A stretch of DNA of 60,370 bases. Origin: Candidatus Methylomirabilota bacterium. Lineage in GTDB: Bacteria > Methylomirabilota > Methylomirabilia > Methylomirabilales > Methylomirabilaceae. A model generated the notes under the pieces. The model did no database searches, was not told where the DNA came from, and was given only the letters and a program-made list of their open reading frames with translations. The number at the start of each line of letters is the position of its first letter. Positions within the stretch are counted from its first letter, which is position 1. Positions 7,261 to 16,301 of the stretch are shown here, one piece after another. Where the stretch lies: the NCBI GenBank assembly GCA_028870115.1, contig JAGWQH010000047.1, positions 1 to 60,370 of the forward strand, given 5' to 3'. A program made the translations under genes and the position numbers.

Positions 7261-7290
7261 TTGACACCGCTACTTAAGTCCTCCTATACT
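7261..7290 (+). promoter_or_regulatory. promoter of ABC-F gene
   Basis: TTGACA (7261-7266) is 18 bp from TATACT (7285-7290). The predicted transcript start (about 7297) is one or two bases before the ATG at 7299, so the mRNA may be leaderless. Confidence 0.65.
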
Positions 7291-7298
7291 GACACTAT

Positions 7299-9305
7299 AT
7301 GATCTCGATTCAGCAGGTATCCAAGCGCTTCGGCAGCCGCGTGCTGTTCAAAGACGTCTCTCTTCGGATCGGACTTGAGGACCGGGTCGCGCTGGTAGGA
7401 CCCAACGGCGCGGGAAAGACGACGCTCCTGGAGATGATCGCGGGGAATATCACGCCCGACAGCGGAGTGATCGCGATCAACAACAAGGCCGTCATCGGCT
7501 ACCTGACTCAGGAGCTGGAGGCCCATCAGGGCAAGTCCCTGCTTGAAGAGGTTCTGGTCGACGGCTCGGAGGCGTCGTCTATCGAGCGCCATCTCCGCCT
7601 TCTGGAGGAGGAGATCGCTACGGCCCCTCCGGAAGTAGTGGACGAACTGTTGTCCCATTACGGTGCGCTTCAGACCAAGTACGAACAGCTCGGCGGGTAT
7701 TCCCTGGAGGCCAGAGCAAAGGAGATTCTCTTCGGCCTCGGTTTTAAGGAGAAGCACCTGTCCCGGCCTCTGGAGAATTTCTCCGGAGGCCAGAGGATGC
7801 GCGCATCGTTGGCCCAGATCCTCCTCTCCTCTCCGGACGCGCTCCTGCTGGATGAACCCACGAACCATCTGGATCTGGAGTCGGTCATCTGGCTGGAGAA
7901 GTTTCTGTCCGGATATGCCGGCGCGATCCTGCTCATCTCCCACGATCGGAATTTCATGAACCGCCTGGCCAACCGGGTGGTGGAAGTAGATCAACAACAA
8001 CTGATCGCCTACACCGGCAACTACGACCAGTTCGTGGCGGCCAAGGCAGAGGCCCGGCAGATATTAGAGGCCACCGCGAAGAACCAGCAGAAAAAGATTG
8101 AGGACACCCGGGCCTTCATCGACCGCTTCCGGTATAAGGCCACCAAGGCTCGCCAGGTCCAGAGCCGGATCAAGTTACTGGAGAAGATGGACAAGGTGGA
8201 ACTGGCCCCTGAGGCGAAACGGGTCCGGTTCTCATTTCCGGAGCCTCCACGGAGCGGCGAGACGGTCATCCGGCTGATCGATCTCGACAAGTCCTATGAC
8301 GACAATCCGATCTACCGCGCCCTGAATGTCGAGCTTCGCCGGGGGGAACGGGTGGCCCTGACAGGCCCCAACGGGGCGGGGAAATCCACCCTGCTCAAGC
8401 TTCTGGCCGGCGTCCTGCCGTTCGAGAAGGGCGAACGGAGGCTGGGCCACAACGTGACCACAGCCTACTATGCCCAGCACCAGTTGGAACTCTTGAACCC
8501 GGCCAACACGCTCCTTGACGAGATCACGTCTGCCGCTCCCATGGAGGAGTCGTCCTTCCTCCGAGCGATTCTGGGGCGGTTTCTCTTTTCCGGGGATGAT
8601 GTGAAGAAGAAGGTCGCCGTCCTCTCCGGCGGAGAGAAGAGCCGGCTGGCCCTGGCCAAGATGCTGATCCGTCCCGCCAACCTTCTACTGCTGGACGAGC
8701 CCACGAACCACCTGGACATCCCCTCCCGCGATGTGCTGGAAGAAGCGCTCCGCGACTTCTCCGGGACGATCTGCTTCATCACCCATGACCGGCATTTTAT
8801 CCGGGCCGTGGCCAACAGAATCATCGATGTTCGGGACGGAGCGGCCACGCCGTATGCCGGGGATTACGATTATTTCCTCTATAAAAAGCAACTGATGGCG
8901 GAAGAGGCCGCCGGCAGCGGCCAAGCCGAATCCGGTTCTACAGGTCTGAATACCGGGGGTACAATCCGTTCCTCTCCAGATACCCCTGTCTCCCCGGCAC
9001 AGGGACCCGGAGCGAAGGAGGAACGTTCGAAGGAACGGAAGACGAAGGAGCAGAAACGGGCTGAGGCCGAGGCGCGCAACCGGATGCACCGGAAGTCCAG
9101 CCCTCTTCTCTCGTCGCTGTCCAAGATCGAGGCGGAGGTGGCCGAGGCCGAAAAGGTTCTCCAGGATCTCTCCCAGGCTCTTGCCGACCCGGAGATCTAC
9201 CAGAATAAGGAACGATGCCTTGAAACGCTGGATGCGCATACTCAGGCCAAGCGAAGGGTGACGGAATTGACGGCGGAATGGGATCGAATATCCGGTCTGA
9301 TGTAG
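7299..9305 (+). CDS. ABC-F family ATPase (Uup/YheS-like)
   Basis: A 668-residue soluble protein with two ABC domains and no membrane segment. Domain 1 has GPNGAGKT at 34-41, FSGGQ at 161-165 and [11 protein letters not shown] at 182-192. Domain 2 has GPNGAGKS at 356-363, LSGGE at 442-446 and [13 protein letters not shown] linker of about 80 residues joins them. The C-terminal 100 residues are a low-complexity segment (about 540-575) followed by a charged coiled coil, as in Uup/YheS-type proteins. ABC-F proteins act on the ribosome to resolve stalling or give drug resistance; which substrate applies here cannot be told. No Shine-Dalgarno sequence precedes the ATG. Confidence 0.95.
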   Translation: MISIQQVSKRFGSRVLFKDVSLRIGLEDRVALVGPNGAGKTTLLEMIAGNITPDSGVIAINNKAVIGYLTQELEAHQGKSLLEEVLVDGSEASSIERHLRLLEEEIATAPPEVVDELLSHYGALQTKYEQLGGYSLEARAKEILFGLGFKEKHLSRPLENFSGGQRMRASLAQILLSSPDALLLDEPTNHLDLESVIWLEKFLSGYAGAILLISHDRNFMNRLANRVVEVDQQQLIAYTGNYDQFVAAKAEARQILEATAKNQQKKIEDTRAFIDRFRYKATKARQVQSRIKLLEKMDKVELAPEAKRVRFSFPEPPRSGETVIRLIDLDKSYDDNPIYRALNVELRRGERVALTGPNGAGKSTLLKLLAGVLPFEKGERRLGHNVTTAYYAQHQLELLNPANTLLDEITSAAPMEESSFLRAILGRFLFSGDDVKKKVAVLSGGEKSRLALAKMLIRPANLLLLDEPTNHLDIPSRDVLEEALRDFSGTICFITHDRHFIRAVANRIIDVRDGAATPYAGDYDYFLYKKQLMAEEAAGSGQAESGSTGLNTGGTIRSSPDTPVSPAQGPGAKEERSKERKTKEQKRAEAEARNRMHRKSSPLLSSLSKIEAEVAEAEKVLQDLSQALADPEIYQNKERCLETLDAHTQAKRRVTELTAEWDRISGLM

Positions 9306-9339
9306 TCACTAACTGTCTCACAACTTTACGTTATCGAAG

Positions 9340-9412
9340 AATCCCTCCTGACCTCCCTTTGCCAAAGGGAGGATGTACCCCTCTTTGGAAAAGAGGGGTG
9401 GGGGGAGATTTT
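9340..9412 (-). repeat. double-hairpin repeat, family A
   Basis: Two adjacent hairpins, CCTCCCTTTGCCAAAGGGAGG and CCCCTCTTTGGAAAAGAGGGG, about 73 bp together. The same element in inverted orientation is at 14119-14191. It sits between the ABC-F gene and the next gene; 9306-9531 contains nothing else recognisable. Confidence 0.85.
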
Positions 9413-9531
9413 CATAATAGACTGAAGGCTGAAGGCGATAAGGATGGAAAAGTCTTGACAGCGGGGACTTGGCGTTCACAGTATAGTGGTGTGGGGAGGC
9501 GGACCTTTTCATGCACGGTCCGTGAGTACCG

Positions 9532-10167
9532 ATGAGCACTCAACCGATTGGCGCCTGCCCGGCCTGTGGCGCGCGCAAGGTATCCGGAGCCAGCGCGTGC
9601 TGGCAGTGCGGCGCTGTATTCGCTGCGCTGCCGACCACGCCCGTGTCTCCTCGACGCTGGGACAAGGTGGCGTGGGTAGGGGTCATCCCCTTGGGGCTCT
9701 TCTTTCTGCCCTGGGTAATCGCCGGCCAATACGGGGTTCATCGGGTCATCTCGATTGCCGGCCTGGAGCTCGCCCTCGGCCGGACACTCAGAGGCCATAC
9801 TATACCGCATGAGCCGCTTCTGTGGCTCATCCCCGGCGCATCGCTCCTGCTGGCCGCACTGGTGCTCCGGACCTATCGACGGACACCTGGATCCAGGCAC
9901 TGGCTGCTCGTCGCCATCATCGCCTGGGTAGCCTTTCTGCTGCTTCTTGTCAAGGCGGTGCAGTGGCTGTGGGTTGGGCCGCCCCCTGTCCCCGAGACAG
10001 TCTGGGTCGTGCACTGGCTGACCACCGAATACCTCTTCACCGGCGCGACCTTCCTTATATCGGCCCTTGCCGCCACGCGAACCTGGATGGGCCCGAGCAG
10101 TCCTCGGCCACAGTCGTCTTCTTCTTCGTCAGAAGACACCCCATTTGATGAAGAGAAGATTCAGTGA
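9532..10167 (+). CDS. zinc-ribbon membrane protein, unknown function
   Basis: A 211-residue protein. The N terminus has CPAC (residues 9-12) and CWQC (23-26), a four-cysteine zinc ribbon, followed by four probable membrane segments (about 45-65, 95-113, 122-142 and 160-180) and a serine-rich, acidic tail. I do not recognise a family beyond zinc-ribbon plus membrane domain. Its stop overlaps the GTG start of the DUF72 gene (GTGA), so they are likely co-transcribed. Confidence 0.7.
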   Translation: MSTQPIGACPACGARKVSGASACWQCGAVFAALPTTPVSPRRWDKVAWVGVIPLGLFFLPWVIAGQYGVHRVISIAGLELALGRTLRGHTIPHEPLLWLIPGASLLLAALVLRTYRRTPGSRHWLLVAIIAWVAFLLLLVKAVQWLWVGPPPVPETVWVVHWLTTEYLFTGATFLISALAATRTWMGPSSPRPQSSSSSSEDTPFDEEKIQ

Positions 10168-10922
10168 TCCAGGCCAAGATCGGGACCTGTGGCTTCGCCA
10201 TGGGACAGCAGGAGTACTACAAAACCTTCCCGATTGTTGAGATCCAACAGACCTTTTACAAACTGCCGCGGGTCAGTACAGGCACGCGATGGCGGGCGGG
10301 AGCGCCGACCGGGTTCACATTTACGATGAAGGCATGGCAACTCATTACGCACGAGCCTTCAAGCCCGACCTATCGCCGCCTCGCCAAGCCGATCCCACCT
10401 GAATTGAAAGATCGTTACGGCGCGTTCCGGCCCACTGATGAAGTCATCGACGCCTGGACCCGGACGCGGGCGTTTGCGGCAGCCCTGGGCGCCACGGTCA
10501 TCGTCTTTCAGTGCCCGCCAAGCTTTACGCCGACGCCCGAGCACATCGCAAACCTGCGCCACTTCTTCACCACGATCGACCGCGCCGGCTGGCAAGCGGC
10601 CTGGGAGCCGCGCGATGCCTGGGCACCCGATACGATCCGAGGTCTCTGCCGCGAATTAGACCTGATTCATGTCGTTGATCCGCTCAAGGAGACGGCGCTG
10701 TACGGCGTGATCCGCTACTACCGGCTGCACGGCCTCACCGGCTACCGATACGTCCACACCGATCAGGACCTTGAGCGGCTGAAGGCCGCATGCGAGGGCA
10801 CCCTACCGACCTACTGTCTGTTCAATAATCTCTTTATGGCCGAGGATGCGGTTCGATTGCAGGCGCTGCTGGAGGAGAGAACGGACGTGTTGCGCCCGAG
10901 ATTCGTGAAGGCGGTGCGGTAA
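10164..10922 (+). CDS. DUF72 family protein (YecE-like)
   Basis: A 252-residue DUF72 protein with a TIM-barrel-like fold. The signature IGTCGFAM starts at residue 6, then FPIVEIQQTFYKLP, GFTFTMKAWQLITH and, near the end, YYRLHGLTGY. The biochemical role of the family is not established. Starts at GTG 10164, coupled to the preceding gene. It is six bases before queG, so the three genes form an operon. Confidence 0.88.
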   Translation: MIQAKIGTCGFAMGQQEYYKTFPIVEIQQTFYKLPRVSTGTRWRAGAPTGFTFTMKAWQLITHEPSSPTYRRLAKPIPPELKDRYGAFRPTDEVIDAWTRTRAFAAALGATVIVFQCPPSFTPTPEHIANLRHFFTTIDRAGWQAAWEPRDAWAPDTIRGLCRELDLIHVVDPLKETALYGVIRYYRLHGLTGYRYVHTDQDLERLKAACEGTLPTYCLFNNLFMAEDAVRLQALLEERTDVLRPRFVKAVR

Positions 10923-10928
10923 GCGCAC

Positions 10929-12107
10929 ATGGACGTAAAGCAGCGGGAACCCGACACGGTCACATCTACCCCTGGGCAGTTGGCTCAGGCGATCAAAGAG
11001 GAGGCCCACAGCCTGGGATTTGAGTTGGTCGGCATCTCGCCGGTCAGCGACCCTCCCCATGAACAGTCATTCGCCGACTGGCTGCAAGAGGGATATAGCG
11101 GCGAGATGGCCTATATGGCGCGGACCGAGCAGGCGCGACGCCACCCGGACACTTGGCTTCCGTGGGCGCGCTCGGTCGTCGCTGTTGCCATCAACTATTA
11201 CACCCCATTCCCGCGCGAGACAGACCATACCGACGTACCCAAGGGATGGATCTCCCGCTATGCGTGGGGGGACGACTATCACACGATGATGGAGAGCCGG
11301 CTTGCCACCCTGCTCGACCGGATTCGTCATGCCGTCGGCGAGGAGGTCCAGGGCAAGGTGTACGTCGATACCGGGCCGGTATTGGAGCGGGAGGTCGCCG
11401 GTCTGGCGGGGATCGGGTGGATCGGCAAGAATACGCTCCTCATCTCCCCGAAGCATGGCTCATATTTTTTTCTGGGCGAGCTGTTTCTCAGCCTGGATCT
11501 GCCGCCGGACCAGCCGATCAAGAATCGGTGCGGCTCGTGCGATCTGTGCCTGAAGGCCTGTCCGACTGACGCCTTTGTCGGCCCCTATCGGCTGGATGCC
11601 CGCCGTTGCATCTCGTACCTGACGATCGAGCTGAAAGGCAGCATCCCGACCGAGATACGGTCGTTGATCGGCAACCACGTCTTTGGCTGTGATATCTGCC
11701 AGGAGGTCTGCCCGTACAATGTCAATATCGGAGCCTCAGTAGAGCCCACTTTTCACCCCCGTGAGGGTCTGCATGCGCCGGAGCTGATCCCTCTCCTTGC
11801 GCTCGACGACGACCAGTTTCGGTCGCGGTTCAAGGGGAGCCCCATTAAGCGTTCAAAACGGCGCGGCTTTCTGCGAAACGTGGCCGTCGCGCTTGGCAAC
11901 CTGGACGCCGAGACATCGGTCCCGGCTCTGGCGACACTCCTCTCTGATCCGGAGCCGCTGGTCCGAGGTCACGCCGCCTGGGCCTTGGGACGGATCGGCA
12001 CGGCTGAGGCGCGCGCGGCGCTCGGCGAGGCGCGTACCCGCGAGACCGATCCCGACGCACAAAGGGAGATTGCCCAGGCGCTTACCGCCTGCGCGCTTTC
12101 ACAGTAA
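10929..12107 (+). CDS. queG: epoxyqueuosine reductase QueG
   Basis: A 392-residue cobalamin-dependent reductase for the last step of queuosine formation in tRNA. The catalytic aspartate sits in VYVDTGPVLER (D147). Two 4Fe-4S clusters are marked by CGSCDLCLKACP (C201, C204, C207, C211) and CDICQEVCP (C254, C257, C261, with C227 nearby). The C terminus (about 310-390) has HEAT-like repeats that bind the tRNA anticodon stem. Full length for the family. Its 3' end overlaps the convergent methyltransferase gene by 26 bp. Confidence 0.96.
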   Translation: MDVKQREPDTVTSTPGQLAQAIKEEAHSLGFELVGISPVSDPPHEQSFADWLQEGYSGEMAYMARTEQARRHPDTWLPWARSVVAVAINYYTPFPRETDHTDVPKGWISRYAWGDDYHTMMESRLATLLDRIRHAVGEEVQGKVYVDTGPVLEREVAGLAGIGWIGKNTLLISPKHGSYFFLGELFLSLDLPPDQPIKNRCGSCDLCLKACPTDAFVGPYRLDARRCISYLTIELKGSIPTEIRSLIGNHVFGCDICQEVCPYNVNIGASVEPTFHPREGLHAPELIPLLALDDDQFRSRFKGSPIKRSKRRGFLRNVAVALGNLDAETSVPALATLLSDPEPLVRGHAAWALGRIGTAEARAALGEARTRETDPDAQREIAQALTACALSQ

Positions 12108-12786
12108 CACGGGCCCTGATCGTCAGCTCTCTCCCGCCGCGCTCCAGATAGGCGAGAAACCCCTCCCACCGACTATCGGCCTTCCATTTCCCGATGAGAT
12201 CTAGGGCCTCCATGTAGGCCAGGGCGTCAGCCGCAGCGGCAAAGGACAGTGTTTCATGCTCGGTCTCGAGATAGGCGGGCTCGAATCCCGTTGTGGCGAG
12301 CACCGCTTCAACATCCTGTTCTCCGTAGGCAAATCGCGAACTCCTGCCGCTCTCTTTCCATTGGTCCCGGTGAAGGGTCGAAAAGGCGATGCAGCGGCCC
12401 GGCGCCAGAACCGCGGCCGCCCGTCGAAGGATCTCGTCTGACATGCAGAGATGGGCGACCACCAGGTCGATCGCACCAAACTCACCGTAGTCGGTCCGCT
12501 CCGCGTCGCAGCGCACGAACGTGACGTGGTCAAGACCGCGGGCGCGGGCTTGCCGACTGGCCTGCTCGATAGCCTGCTCCGACCAGTCGATCCCGATAAT
12601 CCGACCGGCCTCTTCTGCCAGGGCAAAGGTCAAGCGCCCATTGCCGCACCCGACATCCAGAACGATCCGCTCGCGTAACGGCTCTTGCCGTATCAGCCGC
12701 AGGAGCGTTTCGCTGAGAATGCTGTGTTTCGCCTCGTGCCCTTCGCCGGGCCGATAGATTCTTTCGATCCGCCGCCGTTTCCACAT
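12082..12786 (-). CDS. class I SAM-dependent methyltransferase
   Basis: A 234-residue Rossmann-fold methyltransferase. VLDVGCGNGRLTF is motif I, followed by IIGIDWSEQAI and, further on, AIDLVVAHLCMS. The substrate cannot be read from the sequence. ATG 12786 is preferred because CAGGAG lies nine bases upstream; GTG 12822 would add 12 residues and has a poorer ribosome site. The gene converges on queG with overlapping 3' ends. Confidence 0.85.
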   Translation of the reverse strand: MWKRRRIERIYRPGEGHEAKHSILSETLLRLIRQEPLRERIVLDVGCGNGRLTFALAEEAGRIIGIDWSEQAIEQASRQARARGLDHVTFVRCDAERTDYGEFGAIDLVVAHLCMSDEILRRAAAVLAPGRCIAFSTLHRDQWKESGRSSRFAYGEQDVEAVLATTGFEPAYLETEHETLSFAAAADALAYMEALDLIGKWKADSRWEGFLAYLERGGRELTIRARVTVKARRR

Positions 12787-13026
12787 TCCGATATGCTCCT
12801 GGGTATGGCAGGCAGCCGTCACTCTCCCGCCTCTCGAAACGACCCTGCCGGTCGCTGCCGGGCGGCAGCCTTCGGAAATTCCCTCGCAGACTCGGTCAGT
12901 TTCCGTATTCCTTCCCGGCCGCGACTCGGTGGGTACCCCGCTCCTCCGGCGAAGGTCGTTCCGGCTCCTGCCATACCCGTAAGATTTCCGGAACAGCTAT
13001 TTTTAATCGTATCGCGTGTCAGTATC

Positions 13027-13047
13027 CCAAAACTGTGGGTGTTTTGG
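13027..13047. promoter_or_regulatory. perfect inverted repeat upstream of arsR-type gene
   Basis: CCAAAAC-N7-GTTTTGG lies in the divergent region between the methyltransferase and the ArsR-type gene. It could be an operator or an RNA hairpin. Apart from this and the downstream promoter, 12787-13160 shows no gene. Confidence 0.4.
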
Positions 13048-13079
13048 AAAGGGTGAAGATAGGGGCTGACGCCGAGACC

Positions 13080-13129
13080 TTGACGAGCGTGAACAAATGG
13101 TGTACATATATGAATACTTGCAGATGCAA
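13080..13129 (+). promoter_or_regulatory. promoter and candidate operator of the ArsR-type gene
   Basis: TTGACG (13080-13085) is 17 bp from TACATA (13103-13108). A perfect palindrome TTGCA-GA-TGCAA (13118-13129) falls at the predicted transcript start, where autorepression would act. It also argues against the upstream ATG at 13110 as the start codon. Confidence 0.55.
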
Positions 13130-13160
13130 TAATGCGCAATTGTGTGAGTATCCGAAAGCC

Positions 13161-13520
13161 ATGAGACAACAACTGAGCAACTTCAAGGCGGACTTCTTTA
13201 AAGCGCTGGCGCACCCACTGAGGATCTCGATCCTTGATGCGCTCCGCAATGGAGAGTTCACGGTGAACGAGATCAGTCAGCGATTCTCGATTGAGCCCGC
13301 CAACGCCTCGCAGCAGCTTGCGGTCCTTCGTAATAAGGGGATTGTGGTGGCCCGCAAAGAGGGATCGAATGTTTACTATTCCGTAAGCGACCCGTCGATC
13401 TTTAAGCTGCTCGACGCGGCCAGGGAAATCTTCAATAACCACCTGATCGGCGTTCGCGGGATGCTTGAGGAGATACGGCTCGAGCGGACACATACACCCA
13501 AGCGACGCGGAGAGGGATAA
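13161..13520 (+). CDS. ArsR-family winged-helix repressor
   Basis: A 119-residue ArsR/SmtB-type regulator: FFKALAHPLRISILDALRNG, FTVNEISQRF and ANASQQLAVLRNKGIVVARK form the winged helix. It has no CVC metal motif in helix alpha-3, so the signal is unknown. An upstream in-frame ATG (13110) would add MNTCRCNNAQLC, a cysteine-rich stretch, but the likely promoter makes ATG 13161 more probable. It precedes the Hyf-like complex by 41 bp in the same direction and is the obvious candidate regulator of it. Confidence 0.85.
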   Translation: MRQQLSNFKADFFKALAHPLRISILDALRNGEFTVNEISQRFSIEPANASQQLAVLRNKGIVVARKEGSNVYYSVSDPSIFKLLDAAREIFNNHLIGVRGMLEEIRLERTHTPKRRGEG

Positions 13521-13561
13521 GAACATCGCCGCAGTGAGGTGACAGGAGAACGCGGATTGAG

Positions 13562-14080
13562 ATGCTGACACTGGTGAGAAAGATCTGGACCACACCGGTG
13601 GTAACTGAGCCGCCAGTCAGGACGCATGACGATAGACAGATCGAGGCCGTCGCGCGCCAGGTTGACGAGCGCGCGCGGCGCCTCTTCGGCCGCTCACTCC
13701 ACATCCGAGAGGTGGATGCGGGCTCGTGCAACGGGTGCGAGTTGGAGATCGGGGCGCTGAATAATCCCTACTATGACTTGGAGCGGTTTGGAATGCACTT
13801 CGTCGCCTCACCGCGCCATGCGGATTGTCTGCTGGTCACCGGTCCGGTCACACGCAATATGGCCGATCCCCTCAAGCGCACCTATGACGCGATCCCTGAT
13901 CCGAAGATCGTCGTCGCCGTCGGCGACTGCGCCAGGGATTGCGGGATCTTCGCGGGCGGCTATGGGGTGGTAGGACCCGTGTCGGCCGTTGTGCCGGTCG
14001 ATGTGGTCGTCGGCGGCTGCCCGCCGCCCCCGCTGATGATCCTGGCCGGGATCCTGACGGCACTCGAGAGACGCGAGTAA
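13562..14080 (+). CDS. hyfI: HyfI/NuoB-like small subunit of membrane complex
   Basis: A 172-residue hydrogenase-4-type small subunit, homologous to NuoB. The 4Fe-4S ligands are kept: C56 and C59 in SCNGCELEI, C123 in VGDCARDCG and C153 in GGCPPPP. The arrangement is that of group 4 hydrogenases (CxxC), not the adjacent cysteine pair of NuoB. It would carry electrons to the large subunit encoded at the end of the cluster. A repeat element separates it from hyfB. Confidence 0.9.
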   Translation: MLTLVRKIWTTPVVTEPPVRTHDDRQIEAVARQVDERARRLFGRSLHIREVDAGSCNGCELEIGALNNPYYDLERFGMHFVASPRHADCLLVTGPVTRNMADPLKRTYDAIPDPKIVVAVGDCARDCGIFAGGYGVVGPVSAVVPVDVVVGGCPPPPLMILAGILTALERRE

Positions 14081-14118
14081 CCATATTAACAGTCTCATAA
14101 TTGTTCGATATCCATTGA

Positions 14119-14191
14119 GAAAATCTCCCCTCACCCCTCTTTTCCAAAGAGGGGTAAATCCTCCCTTTGGCAAAGGGAGGTGAGGAGGGAT
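14119..14191 (+). repeat. double-hairpin repeat, family A
   Basis: Inverted copy of the element at 9340-9412: CCCCTCTTTTCCAAAGAGGGG and CCTCCCTTTGGCAAAGGGAGG. It lies inside the Hyf-like cluster, between the small subunit and hyfB, where it may affect transcript stability. Confidence 0.85.
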
Positions 14192-14254
14192 GTTCGATAA
14201 TGTAAAACTATTTATGCGACCGTTAATTTATTCGACCCAAGGATGGCTCGGTAA

Positions 14255-16294
14255 GTGACGATGGCGCTGAATGAGGCGGTGATGCTGAACCTGCTGCTCC
14301 TGACGCTCGGGGGCTTCGGCGCAGGCGCCGCGGGGGCGGTACTGGCGGCGCGCCGGCCGCGCGTCTCGCGGTTGGCGGCGCACGTGTGCGCGCTCATTGG
14401 CGCCGTGGCCGCCTTCGCGCTGGGCGCGGCAGGCTTGGCGGGCGGCGCGCTGGATGTCATGATCCCGGCGCTTATCCCCGTCGGCGGACTCTCCCTCGGA
14501 ATGGATCGCCTCAGCGCGTTCTTTGTCCTGGTGATTGCGGTGGCGGCGGTCCCGTCCGCGGTCTATGCCATCGCCTACACCCGCACCTATGAGGGAAAAG
14601 CTTCGCTGGCGGGAATGGGTCTTGGATTCAACGCCTTCCTGGCCGGCATGGTGCTGGTCGCTTTGGCGCGCAACGTGCTGACATTTCTGGTCATGTGGGA
14701 AGCGATGTCGCTGGCGTCATATTTCCTCGTGATGACAGAGGCTGAGCATAGGGAAACACAGCACGCGGGCTGGATCTATCTGGTGATGACGCACGCAGGC
14801 TTCGCCTGCCTGCTGATCGGCTTTCTCTTGATGGCGCGCGCGACGGGCACGATGGATCTGAGCGGATGGCGGGCCGCATCGGCGGCATTGAGCGGTCCAA
14901 TGCGCCATGCGGTGTTCATCCTGCTGGCGCTCGGCTTTGGGGCAAAGGCAGGCGTGGTTCCCTTGCACATCTGGCTTCCGAAAGCCCATCCGGCGGCGCC
15001 CAGTCACGTATCCGCCCTGATGTCGGGGGTGATGATCAAACTCGGCATCTACGGCCTTGTCCGAATCGGATTTGATTGGCTTGGGGTCGGCGCATCCTGG
15101 TGGGGCGGCGCAATACTGGTCGTCGCGGCGGTAAGCGCGGTGCTCGGCGTACTGTATGCGTTGGTCGAACAGGATCTCAAATGCCTGCTCGCCTATTCCA
15201 GCGTCGAGAATATCGGCATCATCCTACTCGGGGTGGGGGCCGGGATGCTGTTCCAGAGCTACCACCTCGACGCCCTGGCCTCACTGGCGCTGGTAGCGAG
15301 CCTGTACCATACATTGAATCACGCGACGTTCAAGCCCCTTCTCTTCATGGGTGCAGGCGCCGTTGTGCATGCAACCGGAACCCGCAATATGGAGGAGATG
15401 GGCGGGCTCATCAAGCGAATGCCGCAGACTGCCGCATATTTCCTCGTCGGATCGGTGGCGATTGCGGCGCTGCCGCCGTTCAACGGCTTTATCAGCGAAT
15501 GGCTGATGTTTCAATCGCTTCTCCTCAGCTTCCAGATCTCCGCAACAGGAACCAATCTGCTCTTCGCGTTGTCGATCGCCGCGCTCGCGTTAACCAGCGG
15601 GCTCGCGGCCGCCTGTTTTGTAAAAGCCTTTGGTATTACCTTTTTGGCGCTCCCGCGCAGCACACAGGCCGACCAGGCGCGAGAGGCGCCGCGGATGATG
15701 CGTGGGACGATGGCGATATCAGCGGTCGTATGCCTGGCGCTCGGGGTCGCGCCGGTGGGCATTGTGCGCCTCTTAAATACGACAGCGGCCGACCTGACAG
15801 GCGCGCATGCGGACGTGCGCTTCAACTGGAACGTCATTGTCGCCAATGACGCGTTCGCGATGGTATCGCCGCTGTGGATCGCGGCTGCTCTCGTGTTGCT
15901 GCTTGTGCTGGTTCCGGTGGTCTTACGCGTCATCGGCGCGAACACAAGATGGCGCGCGTACGAGACATGGGGGTGCGGACGCGCGTTGCAGACGTCGCGT
16001 TTTGAGTATACGGCGACGGCATTCGCCAATCCGTTCAAGCGGGTGTTTGGTCTGTTGTACCGTCCGGTGAAAGAGCTGGACATTCAGTTCCATCCGGAAT
16101 CTCGAATGTTCGTGGAGACCATCACCTACCGCAATGAGGCGCGTTCAATATTCGAGGAGGCGCTGTATGGCCCGTTGTCACGGCTTGTGCAGCGCGGCGC
16201 GCAGCGGGCGCGCATCGTACAGTCGGGGAACGTGCATCTGTATTTGTTGTATATCTTCGCGGCGCTGGTGGTCCTCCTGGCGCTGGCGGGTTAG
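14255..16294 (+). CDS. hyfB: HyfB-like antiporter-type membrane subunit
   Basis: A 679-residue polytopic protein of the NuoL/M/MrpD class. LVMWEAMSLASYF supplies the conserved membrane glutamate; GFGAKAGVVPLHIWLPKAHP, followed by SHVSALMSGVMIK, is the proton-channel signature. The last 100 residues follow the longer hydrogenase-4 B form. The start is GTG 14255 or ATG 14261. It would move protons or sodium ions, driven by the redox arm. The stop is eight bases before hyfC. Confidence 0.93.
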   Translation: MTMALNEAVMLNLLLLTLGGFGAGAAGAVLAARRPRVSRLAAHVCALIGAVAAFALGAAGLAGGALDVMIPALIPVGGLSLGMDRLSAFFVLVIAVAAVPSAVYAIAYTRTYEGKASLAGMGLGFNAFLAGMVLVALARNVLTFLVMWEAMSLASYFLVMTEAEHRETQHAGWIYLVMTHAGFACLLIGFLLMARATGTMDLSGWRAASAALSGPMRHAVFILLALGFGAKAGVVPLHIWLPKAHPAAPSHVSALMSGVMIKLGIYGLVRIGFDWLGVGASWWGGAILVVAAVSAVLGVLYALVEQDLKCLLAYSSVENIGIILLGVGAGMLFQSYHLDALASLALVASLYHTLNHATFKPLLFMGAGAVVHATGTRNMEEMGGLIKRMPQTAAYFLVGSVAIAALPPFNGFISEWLMFQSLLLSFQISATGTNLLFALSIAALALTSGLAAACFVKAFGITFLALPRSTQADQAREAPRMMRGTMAISAVVCLALGVAPVGIVRLLNTTAADLTGAHADVRFNWNVIVANDAFAMVSPLWIAAALVLLLVLVPVVLRVIGANTRWRAYETWGCGRALQTSRFEYTATAFANPFKRVFGLLYRPVKELDIQFHPESRMFVETITYRNEARSIFEEALYGPLSRLVQRGAQRARIVQSGNVHLYLLYIFAALVVLLALAG

Positions 16295-16301
16295 CGAGCG
16301 G

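Noticed and set aside
9454-9490. TTGACA ... TATAGT as promoter of the zinc-ribbon gene
   Set aside because: The boxes are 21 bp apart, too far for a normal promoter.
13562-14080. Small subunit as the missing nuoB
   Set aside because: Its cysteines follow the CxxC layout of group 4 hydrogenases, and it is clustered with hyf-type genes, not nuo.
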